In this document: positions 7,305 through 16,648 of the stretch, piece after piece
Layout of the letters: each line of letters opens with the position of its first letter
How positions within the stretch are numbered: position 1 is the first letter of the stretch
From: Gelidibacter japonicus
GTDB taxonomy: Bacteria > Bacteroidota > Bacteroidia > Flavobacteriales > Flavobacteriaceae
Reading direction: 5' to 3'
Length of the DNA: 64,000 nt
NCBI RefSeq assembly: GCF_010725055.1
Contig: NZ_BJKB01000002.1
Location: 399,405 to 463,404, forward strand
The notes under the pieces: generated by a model
What the model was told of the DNA's origin: nothing
Seen by the model: the letters and a program-made list of their open reading frames with translations, nothing else
The model's database searches: none
Position numbers and translations under genes: made by a program

Positions 7305-9211
7305 AATTTTGCTTCTTCTATAGTGAGATCACTCGTATACTTTACAATATATACAGCCTCATTATAATAACCACCGTTCAGTTTTTTGGAATATCTGAAT
7401 TTGTTTTCAGTATATTGGGTTTCAACTGCATTGGTTGATGCTTTGTACAAATCATCATCAGATGCCAATCGCAATAGAACATCTAAAGTCAGGTCAAAAC
7501 CTCTGGCGGCAAATTTATTGGGCTCAATTCCGTATTTACCCTTATACGATTTAACAAAACTATTTTGCTGTTCTGAATTCAAAGTTTTGTTGATAGATGG
7601 GTAATGGAATTTTAAACTCGCTAAATGGTAATTGGACACATTTGCGCCTTCAAAAGCATCGGTTTTATTGGTAGAAACTAAAATAATATCCTGGTTCCTG
7701 TTGGTCAATCCATTGAGCATACTCGTTACATTTGACACTAACGCTTCATTGGCAGTTTCTAAAAAGACATAATTTTTACCATTAGAAAAAGCACCGCTTA
7801 AATCGGTGGCCATAATATAATACGCATCTCGTCCGCTCTTGTCATCTTTACGAGAGAAGATTTGTTTCGCACTTGGAAACTCAGATTTTAAGCGATTACT
7901 GATTGCTCTATTTGAATGGTCTGCGATTATTACCACATTAACTTTAAGGGCATCATCTTTCACAAACTGAATGATGGCTTTTTCAAGCATCTCTGGCTCA
8001 GGGATGGTCTGGAAAACATTATCGAACAATTGCTGTGGTTTAGTAATTGGAGAAATAACTGGAACACCATCTTTTTCCAAGGCTCGAGCCACACGGTCAA
8101 AATTATTTTCCATTAAGGGCCCGATTACCGCATCATAATTGGAAAAATCGTTACCATTCAAAATCTTAGTGATTTCAGCGGGTTGATCTTCGGTGTCAAA
8201 AACTTTCAATTTAGTTGAAATGCCGAGCCGTTTTGCCGAATCTATGGCCATTAAAACGCCCGAATGAAAATCAAGAGACACTGATAAACGCCTATCCGAT
8301 TTAATCATATCCTTTGCCTCCTGAACCGAATCGGTATCCACTCTACTCAAGCGGAACGGCAACATGACTGCAATTTGCTTGGTTTTGAAATTTCTTATAT
8401 TTTTGGCGAGATTTGTTTTTTCAACTTCTCCAACCACCTCACCAACGGTGACATTATGAGGCACTTTTAAAACCATCCCCTCTTTTAATCCATCAATCTT
8501 TAATTCGGGGTTAAGTCTTTCCAAATCCTCTTGGGTCAAGCCAAGTTTGATCTTCAATCGGTAATAGCCTTCACTTTTTTGGACCGTGTAATAATTAAAG
8601 TTGTCATCAATAACTTTTTCATCAGTGGTGCTTGGCACATTTATTTCGTCTCCTGGTTGTAAGATCTCGTTCATACCAGGATTCAGTGCTTCCAATTCAG
8701 CAACCGTAATTCCAAATTTATAAGCCACACGCCATTTCCCTTCTTTAGGCTGCACCTTATAGGTTTTAAGGGTGCTACTTGGCGTTACATTCGAAACCAC
8801 AGTCTTATATTTCGGAATCCTGATCTGATCTCCTTTTCTTAAATTCTCAGAATATAAGCGCTTGTTATGCTTTTTTATATCTTCAATTTCAATGTTGTAT
8901 TCCTTTGAAATGCTATATAGTGTTTCCTTGCGTTTTACTTTATGTGAGGTATAACCAATAAGTTCCTTGGTTTCAGTTGCGGCCTCAGACGAGATAGCAG
9001 CGGCATTTGGAATGATCAAAACTGAGTTCAGGGTCAGTTTCTTCTTGGCGTCTGGATTTAAGGCATAAATATCAGAAACGGAAACTTGGTATTTATTAGC
9101 AATCGACTCTACAGTTTCTCCTTGCTTTACCGTATGCGCTTTAAACTTTTGTGCGTGGGCAAACCAACTGCAAGACAAGGTAATGACACAAATTAAAATG
9201 AGTTTTTTCAT
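7301..9211 (-). CDS. Secreted LysM-repeat protein with periplasmic ligand-binding-like domain
   Basis: The 636-residue protein begins with a signal peptide (MKKLILICVITLSCSWFAHA). Four LysM-like modules follow at about residues 24-68, 88-133, 150-195 and 205-252, each with the YKV..GE..Y.I...Y......L..LNP pattern; the last two are divergent. Residues about 275-620 resemble a type 1 periplasmic-binding or LppC/LpoA-like receptor fold (QIAVMLPFRL, NYDAVIGPLMENN, GVPVISPITK, RGFDLTLDVLLRLA). LysM modules bind N-acetylglucosamine in peptidoglycan, so the protein likely sits in the periplasm on the cell wall. It could be a cell-wall synthase regulator, but that is inference. It heads the coupled cluster and follows guaA on the same strand. 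Confidence 0.88.
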   Translation of the reverse strand: MKKLILICVITLSCSWFAHAQKFKAHTVKQGETVESIANKYQVSVSDIYALNPDAKKKLTLNSVLIIPNAAAISSEAATETKELIGYTSHKVKRKETLYSISKEYNIEIEDIKKHNKRLYSENLRKGDQIRIPKYKTVVSNVTPSSTLKTYKVQPKEGKWRVAYKFGITVAELEALNPGMNEILQPGDEINVPSTTDEKVIDDNFNYYTVQKSEGYYRLKIKLGLTQEDLERLNPELKIDGLKEGMVLKVPHNVTVGEVVGEVEKTNLAKNIRNFKTKQIAVMLPFRLSRVDTDSVQEAKDMIKSDRRLSVSLDFHSGVLMAIDSAKRLGISTKLKVFDTEDQPAEITKILNGNDFSNYDAVIGPLMENNFDRVARALEKDGVPVISPITKPQQLFDNVFQTIPEPEMLEKAIIQFVKDDALKVNVVIIADHSNRAISNRLKSEFPSAKQIFSRKDDKSGRDAYYIMATDLSGAFSNGKNYVFLETANEALVSNVTSMLNGLTNRNQDIILVSTNKTDAFEGANVSNYHLASLKFHYPSINKTLNSEQQNSFVKSYKGKYGIEPNKFAARGFDLTLDVLLRLASDDDLYKASTNAVETQYTENKFRYSKKLNGGYYNEAVYIVKYTSDLTIEEAKL

Positions 9212-9232
9212 GTTTTATTTATATGTAATTGA

Positions 9233-9257
9233 CTGAAAACTGCGGCTGAAAACTTGC
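9233..9257. repeat. Mini heptad tract behind guaA
   Basis: The plus strand reads CTGAAAA, CTGCGG, CTGAAAA, CTTGC, in the CTR-heptad style of the longer arrays. It lies between guaA and the LysM gene. The match is short and could be chance. Confidence 0.4.
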
Positions 9258-9265
9258 ACCCCTCG

Positions 9266-10801
9266 TTATTCCCATTCAATAGTTGCTGGCGGTTTAGAAC
9301 TAATGTCATAGACTACTCTATTAACGCCTTTTACTTTATTTATTATTTCATTGGATGTGTTTTGTAAAAATTCATACGGTAAATTCACCCAATCTGCAGT
9401 CATACCATCTGTACTTTCTACCGCTCTTAAGGCGACGCATTTTTCGTATGTACGCTCATCACCCATCACTCCCACACTATTTACAGGCAACAAGATTGCT
9501 CCTGCCTGCCATACTTTATCGTATAAATTCCACGATTTAAGATTGTTGATAAAAACAGCATCCACTTCTTGTAGGATTCGTACTTTTTCGGCAGTAATAT
9601 CACCTAAAATACGAATGGCCAACCCAGGACCTGGAAACGGATGACGTCCTAAGATACCTTCGTCCATGTTCATAGAAGCACCTACACGTCTCACTTCATC
9701 CTTGAACAGAGCCTTTAATGGCTCAACTATTTTAAGTTTCATAAAATCAGGCAAACCTCCAACATTATGATGGCTTTTAATAGTAGCACTTGGACCTCCC
9801 GTGGCAGAAACGCTTTCAATTACATCTGGATAAATTGTGCCTTGTGCCAACCATTTCACATCTTCAATTTGATGCGCTTCATCATCAAAAACCTCAATGA
9901 ACACACGACCGATAGCTTTACGTTTCAACTCCGGATCGCTCACTCCTGCAAGAGCATCCAAAAAACGTGCCGAAGCATCAACCCCTTTTACATTAAGTCC
10001 CATACCCTCATATTGGGTAAGGACACTTTCAAATTCGTTTTTACGAAGTAATCCATTGTTTACAAAAATGCAATAGAGATTTTTGCCAATGGCTTTATGA
10101 AGTAAAATAGCAGCAACTGAAGAGTCCACTCCACCTGATAAACCCAAGACAACTTTGTCGTTACCAATTTGTTCACGTAAAGCTTCAACCGTTTCTTCGA
10201 CAAAAGATTGTGGAGTCCAATCCTGATTAACTTTTGCAATATGAACCAAAAAGTTCTCCAAAAGTTGCTTTCCATCCGTTGAATGATACACTTCAGGATG
10301 GAATTGAATGCCGTAAGTCTGCTCTCCTTCGATAATGAATGCCGCATTTTCTACATCTTTAGTACTAGCAATCAACAATCCGTTCGTAGGCAGTTTTTTT
10401 ATGGTATCGCTATGGCTCATCCACACTTGGCTCCCAGTATCGATATGATTGAATAAAGGTTCCTTTACTTTAATATAAGATAAATTCGTCCTTCCATATT
10501 CACGTGAATCGGATGGCGCCACCAATCCTCCAGAAAAATGGGACAAATATTGGGCGCCATAACATATGCCGAGCAATGGCATATGCCCTCTGATTTTTGA
10601 CAAATCTGGATGGGGCGCATTCTCTGCTCTTACAGATGATGGACCTCCAGATAAAATAACCGCTTTAAAGCTTTCTATTTCTGTTGGAATTTTATTGAAT
10701 GGATGGATCTCACAATATATATTGAGTTCTCTAACTCGTCTCGCAATCAGCTGGGTGTACTGCGAACCGAAATCTAAAATAAGGACTTTGTTATGTTGCA
10801 T
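9266..10801 (-). CDS. guaA: GMP synthase (glutamine-hydrolysing)
   Basis: The 511-residue protein converts XMP to GMP using glutamine and ATP, the last step of GMP synthesis. An N-terminal class I glutamine amidotransferase domain ([19 protein letters not shown], nucleophile region GICYGAQYL, and QFHPEVYHS) is followed by an ATP-pyrophosphatase domain (P-loop [13 protein letters not shown]) and the C-terminal dimerisation domain ([13 protein letters not shown]). The open frame extends to a TTG at 10870, but the ATG at 10801 gives the family N-terminus. A TATTTTTG promoter box ends only three bases before this ATG, so the message may be nearly leaderless. The gene lies between the PLP decarboxylase and the LysM gene on the same strand. 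Confidence 0.98.
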   Translation of the reverse strand: MQHNKVLILDFGSQYTQLIARRVRELNIYCEIHPFNKIPTEIESFKAVILSGGPSSVRAENAPHPDLSKIRGHMPLLGICYGAQYLSHFSGGLVAPSDSREYGRTNLSYIKVKEPLFNHIDTGSQVWMSHSDTIKKLPTNGLLIASTKDVENAAFIIEGEQTYGIQFHPEVYHSTDGKQLLENFLVHIAKVNQDWTPQSFVEETVEALREQIGNDKVVLGLSGGVDSSVAAILLHKAIGKNLYCIFVNNGLLRKNEFESVLTQYEGMGLNVKGVDASARFLDALAGVSDPELKRKAIGRVFIEVFDDEAHQIEDVKWLAQGTIYPDVIESVSATGGPSATIKSHHNVGGLPDFMKLKIVEPLKALFKDEVRRVGASMNMDEGILGRHPFPGPGLAIRILGDITAEKVRILQEVDAVFINNLKSWNLYDKVWQAGAILLPVNSVGVMGDERTYEKCVALRAVESTDGMTADWVNLPYEFLQNTSNEIINKVKGVNRVVYDISSKPPATIEWE

Positions 10802-10804
10802 GCG

Positions 10805-10812
10805 CAAAAATA
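10805..10812 (-). promoter_or_regulatory. Candidate promoter -7 box touching the guaA start
   Basis: Minus-strand TATTTTTG matches TAnnTTTG and is separated from the guaA ATG by CGC only. No -33 element is evident, so this may be coincidence. Confidence 0.4.
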
Positions 10813-10965
10813 AGGATTGATTTTCAGATTTACGATTTAGCAGTGATGAAAATTGTAAAATAATGAGCAAATTTCAAGAAGATGTCATCCTTTCAAAGAG
10901 GCTACAATCTTCATCAAAAAAGATTTATTTTCAGTTTTTTAAAACGTCCATTTACATTCTAATTC

Positions 10966-12345
10966 TCAAATCATGGATTCCAAAATCATCTCAATATCCC
11001 TTTCTGTGGTATCAGGATTGATAAAACAAAACCGTGAAACCGTTTCATAGGTATCTCCATTTTTCCATTTTGTAGGGGTGACCAAAGCAAAGCCTTTGCG
11101 ATGATTTTCATAAGTCCATTCTGTATAATCTTCGGGTTGCCAACCTTTTCTTCGGTACAACACACACGACAAACTTGGTTCTCTCACCAACTCCAAATTG
11201 GGGTGGGCTTCAATCATTCTTCCGGCAATTTGTGCGAGTTCAATACCGCGTTCCACCGCTTCCTTGTACCGATCCGTGCCATGGGTTGCCAATGAAAACC
11301 ACAATGGTAATCCGCGTACACGACGGGTCAACTGTATCTGATAATCTGTAGGGTTAAAACCATGTGCGCCTTCATCCTTAAAAATATCCAAATAGGATCC
11401 TTGTTGGGAATGGGCATTCTTTGCCAATTCGGGCTTTTTATAAATCACGGCGCCGCAATCGTAAGGTGAGAACATCCATTTGTGAGGGTCGATGGTAACA
11501 CTATCTGCCTTTCCGATCCCATTAAACAAATGGCGGACTGAATCTGCAACCAAAGCACCACCACCGTAGGCAGCATCCACATGAAACCATAAGTTTTCCT
11601 GCTCGCAAACCGAAGCAATATCATCCAAATCATCAATGATACCTGCATTGGTTGTACCCGCCGTTGCGACCACAGCAAAAAGACATTTTCGCTCATGCTC
11701 GGTCAGGCCACGGATGGCCAATCTTAGATCCTCACCCGTTAATCGCTCTTCAGAATCGACCAAAAGGATATCGACATCAGCCACCTTTGCCATTGCTTTG
11801 ATGGATGAATGCGCGCCAATGGAGGTAATGATCAATCCCTTTTCTCTTTGAAATTCTGGATTTTCACGCCAATGCTCTCTAGCCGTTACAATAGCGGATA
11901 AATTGGCCGCCGTTCCTCCGCTCGTAAATACGCCAAACGCACCTTCGGGCATTCCTGTAAGAGATACAATCCACTTCATGGCTTCATTTTCACAAAAAAT
12001 GCCACCTGCACCTTCCATCCAGTAAGCACCATGTATACTTGATGCCGAAGTCACCAAATCGAACATAATGGCTGCTTTTGTGGGTGAAGCAGGCACAAAG
12101 GCAAGATTTCGAGGGTGATCTACAGGCACATTTGCCGTTGCTAAATGGTCCTTCCATAAATTAAACGCATATTCACCTCCAATCCCTTTGGCCGTTATGG
12201 TTTCTCCAACCAAATTTTTGAGTTCCTCTTCTTTTTTGGGTTTGCCAATTATATGTTCAGTAGCAGAGACTCGTCCAATGACATATTTCATGATATCCAG
12301 GGTCATCTCAATGAGGTTCAAATCAATTTTGTGCATACTTTTCAT
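10966..12345 (-). CDS. Group II pyridoxal-phosphate-dependent decarboxylase
   Basis: The 459-residue protein has the fold of glutamate/aspartate/aromatic amino acid decarboxylases. Visible features are the cofactor-phosphate region TSGGTAANLSA, the aspartate that pairs with the pyridine ring in HVDAAYGGG, and the Schiff-base lysine in TIDPHKWMFSPYDCG. The C-terminal domain is complete. The substrate cannot be told from sequence: glutamate, aspartate, diaminobutyrate or an aromatic amino acid are all possible. It starts nine bases after the bshC stop, so the two are likely cotranscribed. ATGs at 12345 (MKSMHK) and 12336 are both usable. Confidence 0.9.
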   Translation of the reverse strand: MKSMHKIDLNLIEMTLDIMKYVIGRVSATEHIIGKPKKEEELKNLVGETITAKGIGGEYAFNLWKDHLATANVPVDHPRNLAFVPASPTKAAIMFDLVTSASSIHGAYWMEGAGGIFCENEAMKWIVSLTGMPEGAFGVFTSGGTAANLSAIVTAREHWRENPEFQREKGLIITSIGAHSSIKAMAKVADVDILLVDSEERLTGEDLRLAIRGLTEHERKCLFAVVATAGTTNAGIIDDLDDIASVCEQENLWFHVDAAYGGGALVADSVRHLFNGIGKADSVTIDPHKWMFSPYDCGAVIYKKPELAKNAHSQQGSYLDIFKDEGAHGFNPTDYQIQLTRRVRGLPLWFSLATHGTDRYKEAVERGIELAQIAGRMIEAHPNLELVREPSLSCVLYRRKGWQPEDYTEWTYENHRKGFALVTPTKWKNGDTYETVSRFCFINPDTTERDIEMILESMI

Positions 12346-12355
12346 AGCTCCAGAT

Positions 12356-13966
12356 TTATTGATTTGAAATATCCAAGATTAAAAATTCAGCTTTTAAAGG
12401 TTCTAAGTTTTCAATTAAACTCTGAATGATTCCTTCACCATATTCCAAATAAAATTCCGAAATATTTAGATATCGTTCCTGGAGACTTTGCCGTGGGAAC
12501 AATTCATCCTGAAGGGTTTTAACACGTTCCAAGACATCCTCCATTTTTCGTTTTTGGGCTTTTAGCAGACGTTTCTCAAGATTCTCCAAGCCTTTAATTT
12601 GTTTGACCTCTTGTGCCGCAACCGCGCCCCTAAAGGATTTATCGGTTTGCTCTGCCAAATCATATAGATCCTCAAATTGTTTTTGAAGATGTTCTTTCTG
12701 TGGAGTAAAATCGATTTTAATATCGGAAATAGACTTGGTGACCTTGGACATCAAATCATTCTGGTTTAAAAATAGATCAGCAAAAGAAACATTCAACTTA
12801 CTAAGTTTTTCTTTCTGCTTTTCTGTGACAAGCAGTACCGAATTCCGAAGCAATAACATTGGAAAAGTTACCTCCTGTGCTTCAAAATTAGACTTCAATT
12901 GTAACCAATATGCCAACTCCCCACCACCTCCGATATAACAAAGATTGGGCAAAACAATTTCTTGATACATGGGGCGCAGGATAACATTAGGGCTAAATCG
13001 CTCTGGGTGTTCGTTCACCTCAGTAAGTAATTCATCTTTAGTCCAGCGAATATCTGTATCCAAGACGCTATAGACGCCTTCGTTTTCCAAAATCCGTTCC
13101 CGTAAATTTTTATTGAGATAAAATAAATTTATTTCTCTGGGATTGACCTGTATTTTATAATTGGAAGGCAATGCATTGATGGCCTGATTCGTTTTGGACA
13201 CTTTTTCGAATGCCGTTTGCTCGATCAATTCTTGAGCAATATAGGGCAGATACATTTTTTTTAATATGGGATCATTTCCATCCAAAATGACCAAACCGTA
13301 AACAGAGAACAGCTTATTGACCAAAAATCGGGTTGCTTCTGTTAAATTGTCATGATCCAGATAAGCTTGTTGAAATAGTTTTTTTAAGGATTTTGCATTT
13401 TCACTTTTGTCCAACTGAGCAGCGAATACCTCATACACATGATCTAAGCCTTTTAAATCCAATTCACCCACAGCACCAGAAGCCTTTCTATTCCATTGTA
13501 CTTTTTTCCCCTTAAAATTAAAAAAGTTGATTTCCTCAAAATCGTGGTCTTCAGTGGCCATCCAAAAGATTGGCACAAAATTAAAATGGGGGTAGGCCGC
13601 TTTTAATTCCTTACATAGATTAATTGTAGAAACAATTTTATAGAAAAAATACAAGGGGCCCGTAAACAAATTCAGTTGATGCCCCGTAGTCACCGTAAAG
13701 GTTGTACCGTGTTTTAAAAGATCAATATTAGTGAGGGTAATGGAAGAAATACTCAAATTCTCATACTGCTGCATGAGTACTTTTACCAAATCAGATCGAT
13801 GGTTCTTATTATAATTTATTTGCTTTTCTTCAATCTGCTTTTCAAAGTTTTCAAGTTTTGGAAATCGATTATAGAATGGTTTGAGATATTCCCTTTCATC
13901 TAAATAATCGCAAATCAAAGAGGAAAAATAATTGGTGTCCTTAAATGGGATATAATGGGTTGGCAT
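12356..13966 (-). CDS. bshC: Bacillithiol biosynthesis cysteine-adding enzyme BshC
   Basis: The 536-residue protein is full length for BshC, which is thought to add cysteine to glucosaminyl-malate in the last step of bacillithiol synthesis. Recognisable segments are the N-terminal PFKDTNYFSSLICDYL, the nucleotide-fold part TVTTGHQLNLFTGPLYFFYK (HxGH-like site), FWMATEDHDFEEI, and the coiled-coil C-terminus with KRKMEDVLERV and ISEFYLEYGEGII. Other pathway genes (bshA, bshB) are not in the window. It leads an operon with the downstream PLP decarboxylase and diverges from the M14 peptidase gene. Confidence 0.96.
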   Translation of the reverse strand: MPTHYIPFKDTNYFSSLICDYLDEREYLKPFYNRFPKLENFEKQIEEKQINYNKNHRSDLVKVLMQQYENLSISSITLTNIDLLKHGTTFTVTTGHQLNLFTGPLYFFYKIVSTINLCKELKAAYPHFNFVPIFWMATEDHDFEEINFFNFKGKKVQWNRKASGAVGELDLKGLDHVYEVFAAQLDKSENAKSLKKLFQQAYLDHDNLTEATRFLVNKLFSVYGLVILDGNDPILKKMYLPYIAQELIEQTAFEKVSKTNQAINALPSNYKIQVNPREINLFYLNKNLRERILENEGVYSVLDTDIRWTKDELLTEVNEHPERFSPNVILRPMYQEIVLPNLCYIGGGGELAYWLQLKSNFEAQEVTFPMLLLRNSVLLVTEKQKEKLSKLNVSFADLFLNQNDLMSKVTKSISDIKIDFTPQKEHLQKQFEDLYDLAEQTDKSFRGAVAAQEVKQIKGLENLEKRLLKAQKRKMEDVLERVKTLQDELFPRQSLQERYLNISEFYLEYGEGIIQSLIENLEPLKAEFLILDISNQ

Positions 13967-13988
13967 ATTTGAATTTAAAATTGATTTG

Positions 13989-13996
13989 TAAAGATA
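13989..13996 (-). promoter_or_regulatory. Weak promoter -7 box for bshC
   Basis: Minus-strand TATCTTTA differs from TAnnTTTG at the last base and lies 22 bases before the bshC ATG. A similar plus-strand TATCTTTA at 14050-14057 could serve the divergent peptidase gene. Confidence 0.35.
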
Positions 13997-14086
13997 ATGC
14001 TCTTAACTTTTTTTGAGTACTAAATTAAAGTTAATTCACTTTGGCTTCCTATCTTTACTCAACTAATTATACTACATCTCTTCATT

Positions 14087-16573
14087 ATGCATAAAATATC
14101 CCTTTTCCTCTTTGTCCTTTTGAGTCCAATTTTTGTATCACAAGCGCAACACCTCCAATCGCCATCAGAGTTTCTCGGTTATGAATTGGGAACTGAGTTT
14201 TCAAGACACCATCAAGTGGTGGACTATTTTAAAATGGTAGCGGCCCAAATGCCCAATCAAGTGAAACTTGAAAAATATGGGGAGACTTATGAAAGACGAC
14301 CGCTTTATACTGCGATTATATCTTCCGAGGAAAACATAAAGAATCTTGAAACCATCAGACAAAACCACTTAAGAAATGCAGGGATTGTCAATGGGAATTC
14401 AACCTCCAATGACATTGTCGTGGTATGGTTGAGCTATAATGTTCATGGCAATGAGGCGTCAAGCACGGAAGCGTCAATGAAAACCATATTCACCTTATTG
14501 ACAGAAAAACAAGAATGGCTAAAAAACACGGTGGTTATCATTGATCCTTGTTTAAATCCTGATGGTCGTGACCGCTACGTCAATTGGTACAATCAAACAA
14601 AAAGCACCCCATATAATATTGATCAACAAGCCAGCGAACAGAATGAGCCTTGGCCAAGAGGAAGGGCCAACCATTATCTGTTTGACCTGAACAGAGATTG
14701 GGTTTGGGCAAGTCAAAAAGAAACACAGGCACTCTTAAAAGTCTATAATAAGTGGTTGCCTCAAATTCATGTCGATTTTCACGAACAGGGCATCAATGAT
14801 CCGTATTATTTTGCGCCAGCTGCCGAACCTTTTCACGACATCATTACCGATTGGCAACGCGATTTCCAGACGCAGATTGGAGAAAATCACGCCAAATACT
14901 TTGATGCCAAAGGTTGGCTGTACTTTACACAAGAGCGGTTTGATTTGCTTTACCCAAGTTATGGCGATACTTACCCGACCTATATGGGTGCCATCGGAAT
15001 GACCTATGAGCAAAGTGGCCAATCAGGATTGGGCGTTTTGAATGATGAAGGCGATATCCTAACCTTAGTAGACCGCCTGGAACATCATTGCACTACGGGT
15101 TTATCAACGGTAGAAATGGCTTCAAAAAATGCAGAAAAACTAAATACCGAATTCAAAAAGTTCTTCGCCAATAAAAATGTTAAGTATAAAAGCTATGTGA
15201 TGCGTGGTTCGGCAGATAAAATTAACGGATTAAAAGAGCTATTGGACCAACATGAAATCATTTACGGGGCCGCGGCATCAGGAAAAATTACTGGCTACAG
15301 TTATAAGGACGGTAAAACGGGCAGTCGTAATGCAAATTCAGAAGACTTGGTGGTCAGCGCCCTTCAGCCAAAAGGCCAAATGGTGCAGGTATTATTTGAA
15401 CCACACACACAATTGGCAGATTCAATTACTTACGACATTACCGCTTGGAGTTTACCTTATGCCTATGGATTGGATGCTATGGCGAGCTCCAATTTAGTCG
15501 CAACTACAGTTGTTGGAAAAACTCCAGAATTAAACACAAAAAACACCAATGCCGTCGCGTACGTCTCCAAATGGGACCATATGAAAGATGCCGAGTTTTT
15601 AGCCGAATTATTAAAACAAAACATTAAAATACGCTTCACAGAAAAGCCTCTAACCACCAGAAACTCAGAATCATTTAATAGAGGAGCATTGATAATTATA
15701 CGAGGTGACAATAAAAAAGTAGAAAATTTTGATGACCTAGTAATCGCCGCTGCAAATAAACATAAGAGAAAAGTGGTTCCCGTTTTAAGTGGATTTTCGA
15801 AAACAGGACCCGATTTTGGTTCGCCAGATGTGAAGTTGGTCAATAAACATAATATTGCAGTACTCTCCGGCAATTACACCTCATCTTTAGGTTATGGCGA
15901 AGTGTGGCATTTCTTTGAGCAACAATTGCATTACCCTATAACATCAATAAATACCAATGATTTTGCCAGAACCAATCTCGATAAATATACGGTATTGGTG
16001 ATTCCAAACGGATCTTATGGAAAACTCTTCAATGAAGCCAACATGGAAAAACTTCAAAATTGGGTCAAAAAAGGAGGAAAGGTGATTGCGATAGATGGAG
16101 CTTTAAACATTTTCGCAGACCATAAAGATTTTGATTTAAAGAAAAACAAACCTAAAGATACCACCTCAGTAAAGAACAACCTCGTTCCTTATGCAGAACG
16201 AGAGCGTGACAATACCAATGATTTGATTACTGGAACCATTTTTAAAACGGAGATAGACAACACGCATCCGATGGCTTTTGGATATGATCAAAACTATTTT
16301 ACTTTAAAATCGGGAACTTCGGCTTACAGTTTATTGGAGAAAGGCTACAATGTTGGCCATTTAGGTGTAAACCCAAAGAAAATATCTGGATTTGCAGGAA
16401 AAAACACCTTGGAAAATCTTGAGAATTCTTTGGTTTTCGGTGAGGAACGCCTCGGTAAGGGAAGTATGATTTACATGGCAGATAATATCCTTTTCAGGAA
16501 TTTTTGGGAAAATGGCAAATTATTTTTTGTCAATGCCATTTTCTTTGTAAACAATAATGCCTTCGAACAGTAG
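14087..16573 (+). CDS. Secreted M14 family zinc metallopeptidase
   Basis: The 828-residue protein has a signal peptide (LFLFVLLSPIFVSQAQ). The catalytic M14 domain spans about residues 25-350. Zinc ligands are His120 and Glu123 (VHGNEAS) and His228 or His232 (IHVDFHEQG); NPDGR at 157-161 carries the substrate-binding arginine, and Glu308 in MTYEQSG is the likely general base. The C-terminal half (about 480-828) holds a GATase-like alpha/beta part (TVLVIPNGSYGKL, VKKGGKVIAID) and resembles other large Bacteroidota M14 peptidases. It is probably a periplasmic or exported carboxypeptidase. No type IX secretion signal is seen at the C-terminus. Confidence 0.92.
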   Translation: MHKISLFLFVLLSPIFVSQAQHLQSPSEFLGYELGTEFSRHHQVVDYFKMVAAQMPNQVKLEKYGETYERRPLYTAIISSEENIKNLETIRQNHLRNAGIVNGNSTSNDIVVVWLSYNVHGNEASSTEASMKTIFTLLTEKQEWLKNTVVIIDPCLNPDGRDRYVNWYNQTKSTPYNIDQQASEQNEPWPRGRANHYLFDLNRDWVWASQKETQALLKVYNKWLPQIHVDFHEQGINDPYYFAPAAEPFHDIITDWQRDFQTQIGENHAKYFDAKGWLYFTQERFDLLYPSYGDTYPTYMGAIGMTYEQSGQSGLGVLNDEGDILTLVDRLEHHCTTGLSTVEMASKNAEKLNTEFKKFFANKNVKYKSYVMRGSADKINGLKELLDQHEIIYGAAASGKITGYSYKDGKTGSRNANSEDLVVSALQPKGQMVQVLFEPHTQLADSITYDITAWSLPYAYGLDAMASSNLVATTVVGKTPELNTKNTNAVAYVSKWDHMKDAEFLAELLKQNIKIRFTEKPLTTRNSESFNRGALIIIRGDNKKVENFDDLVIAAANKHKRKVVPVLSGFSKTGPDFGSPDVKLVNKHNIAVLSGNYTSSLGYGEVWHFFEQQLHYPITSINTNDFARTNLDKYTVLVIPNGSYGKLFNEANMEKLQNWVKKGGKVIAIDGALNIFADHKDFDLKKNKPKDTTSVKNNLVPYAERERDNTNDLITGTIFKTEIDNTHPMAFGYDQNYFTLKSGTSAYSLLEKGYNVGHLGVNPKKISGFAGKNTLENLENSLVFGEERLGKGSMIYMADNILFRNFWENGKLFFVNAIFFVNNNAFEQ

Positions 16574-16648
16574 AACACTAAAATTAACAGTTAAAGCCAT
16601 TTGCACGTCTGTTTTATTTCGTATTTTAATAACAAAAACTAACAGATT

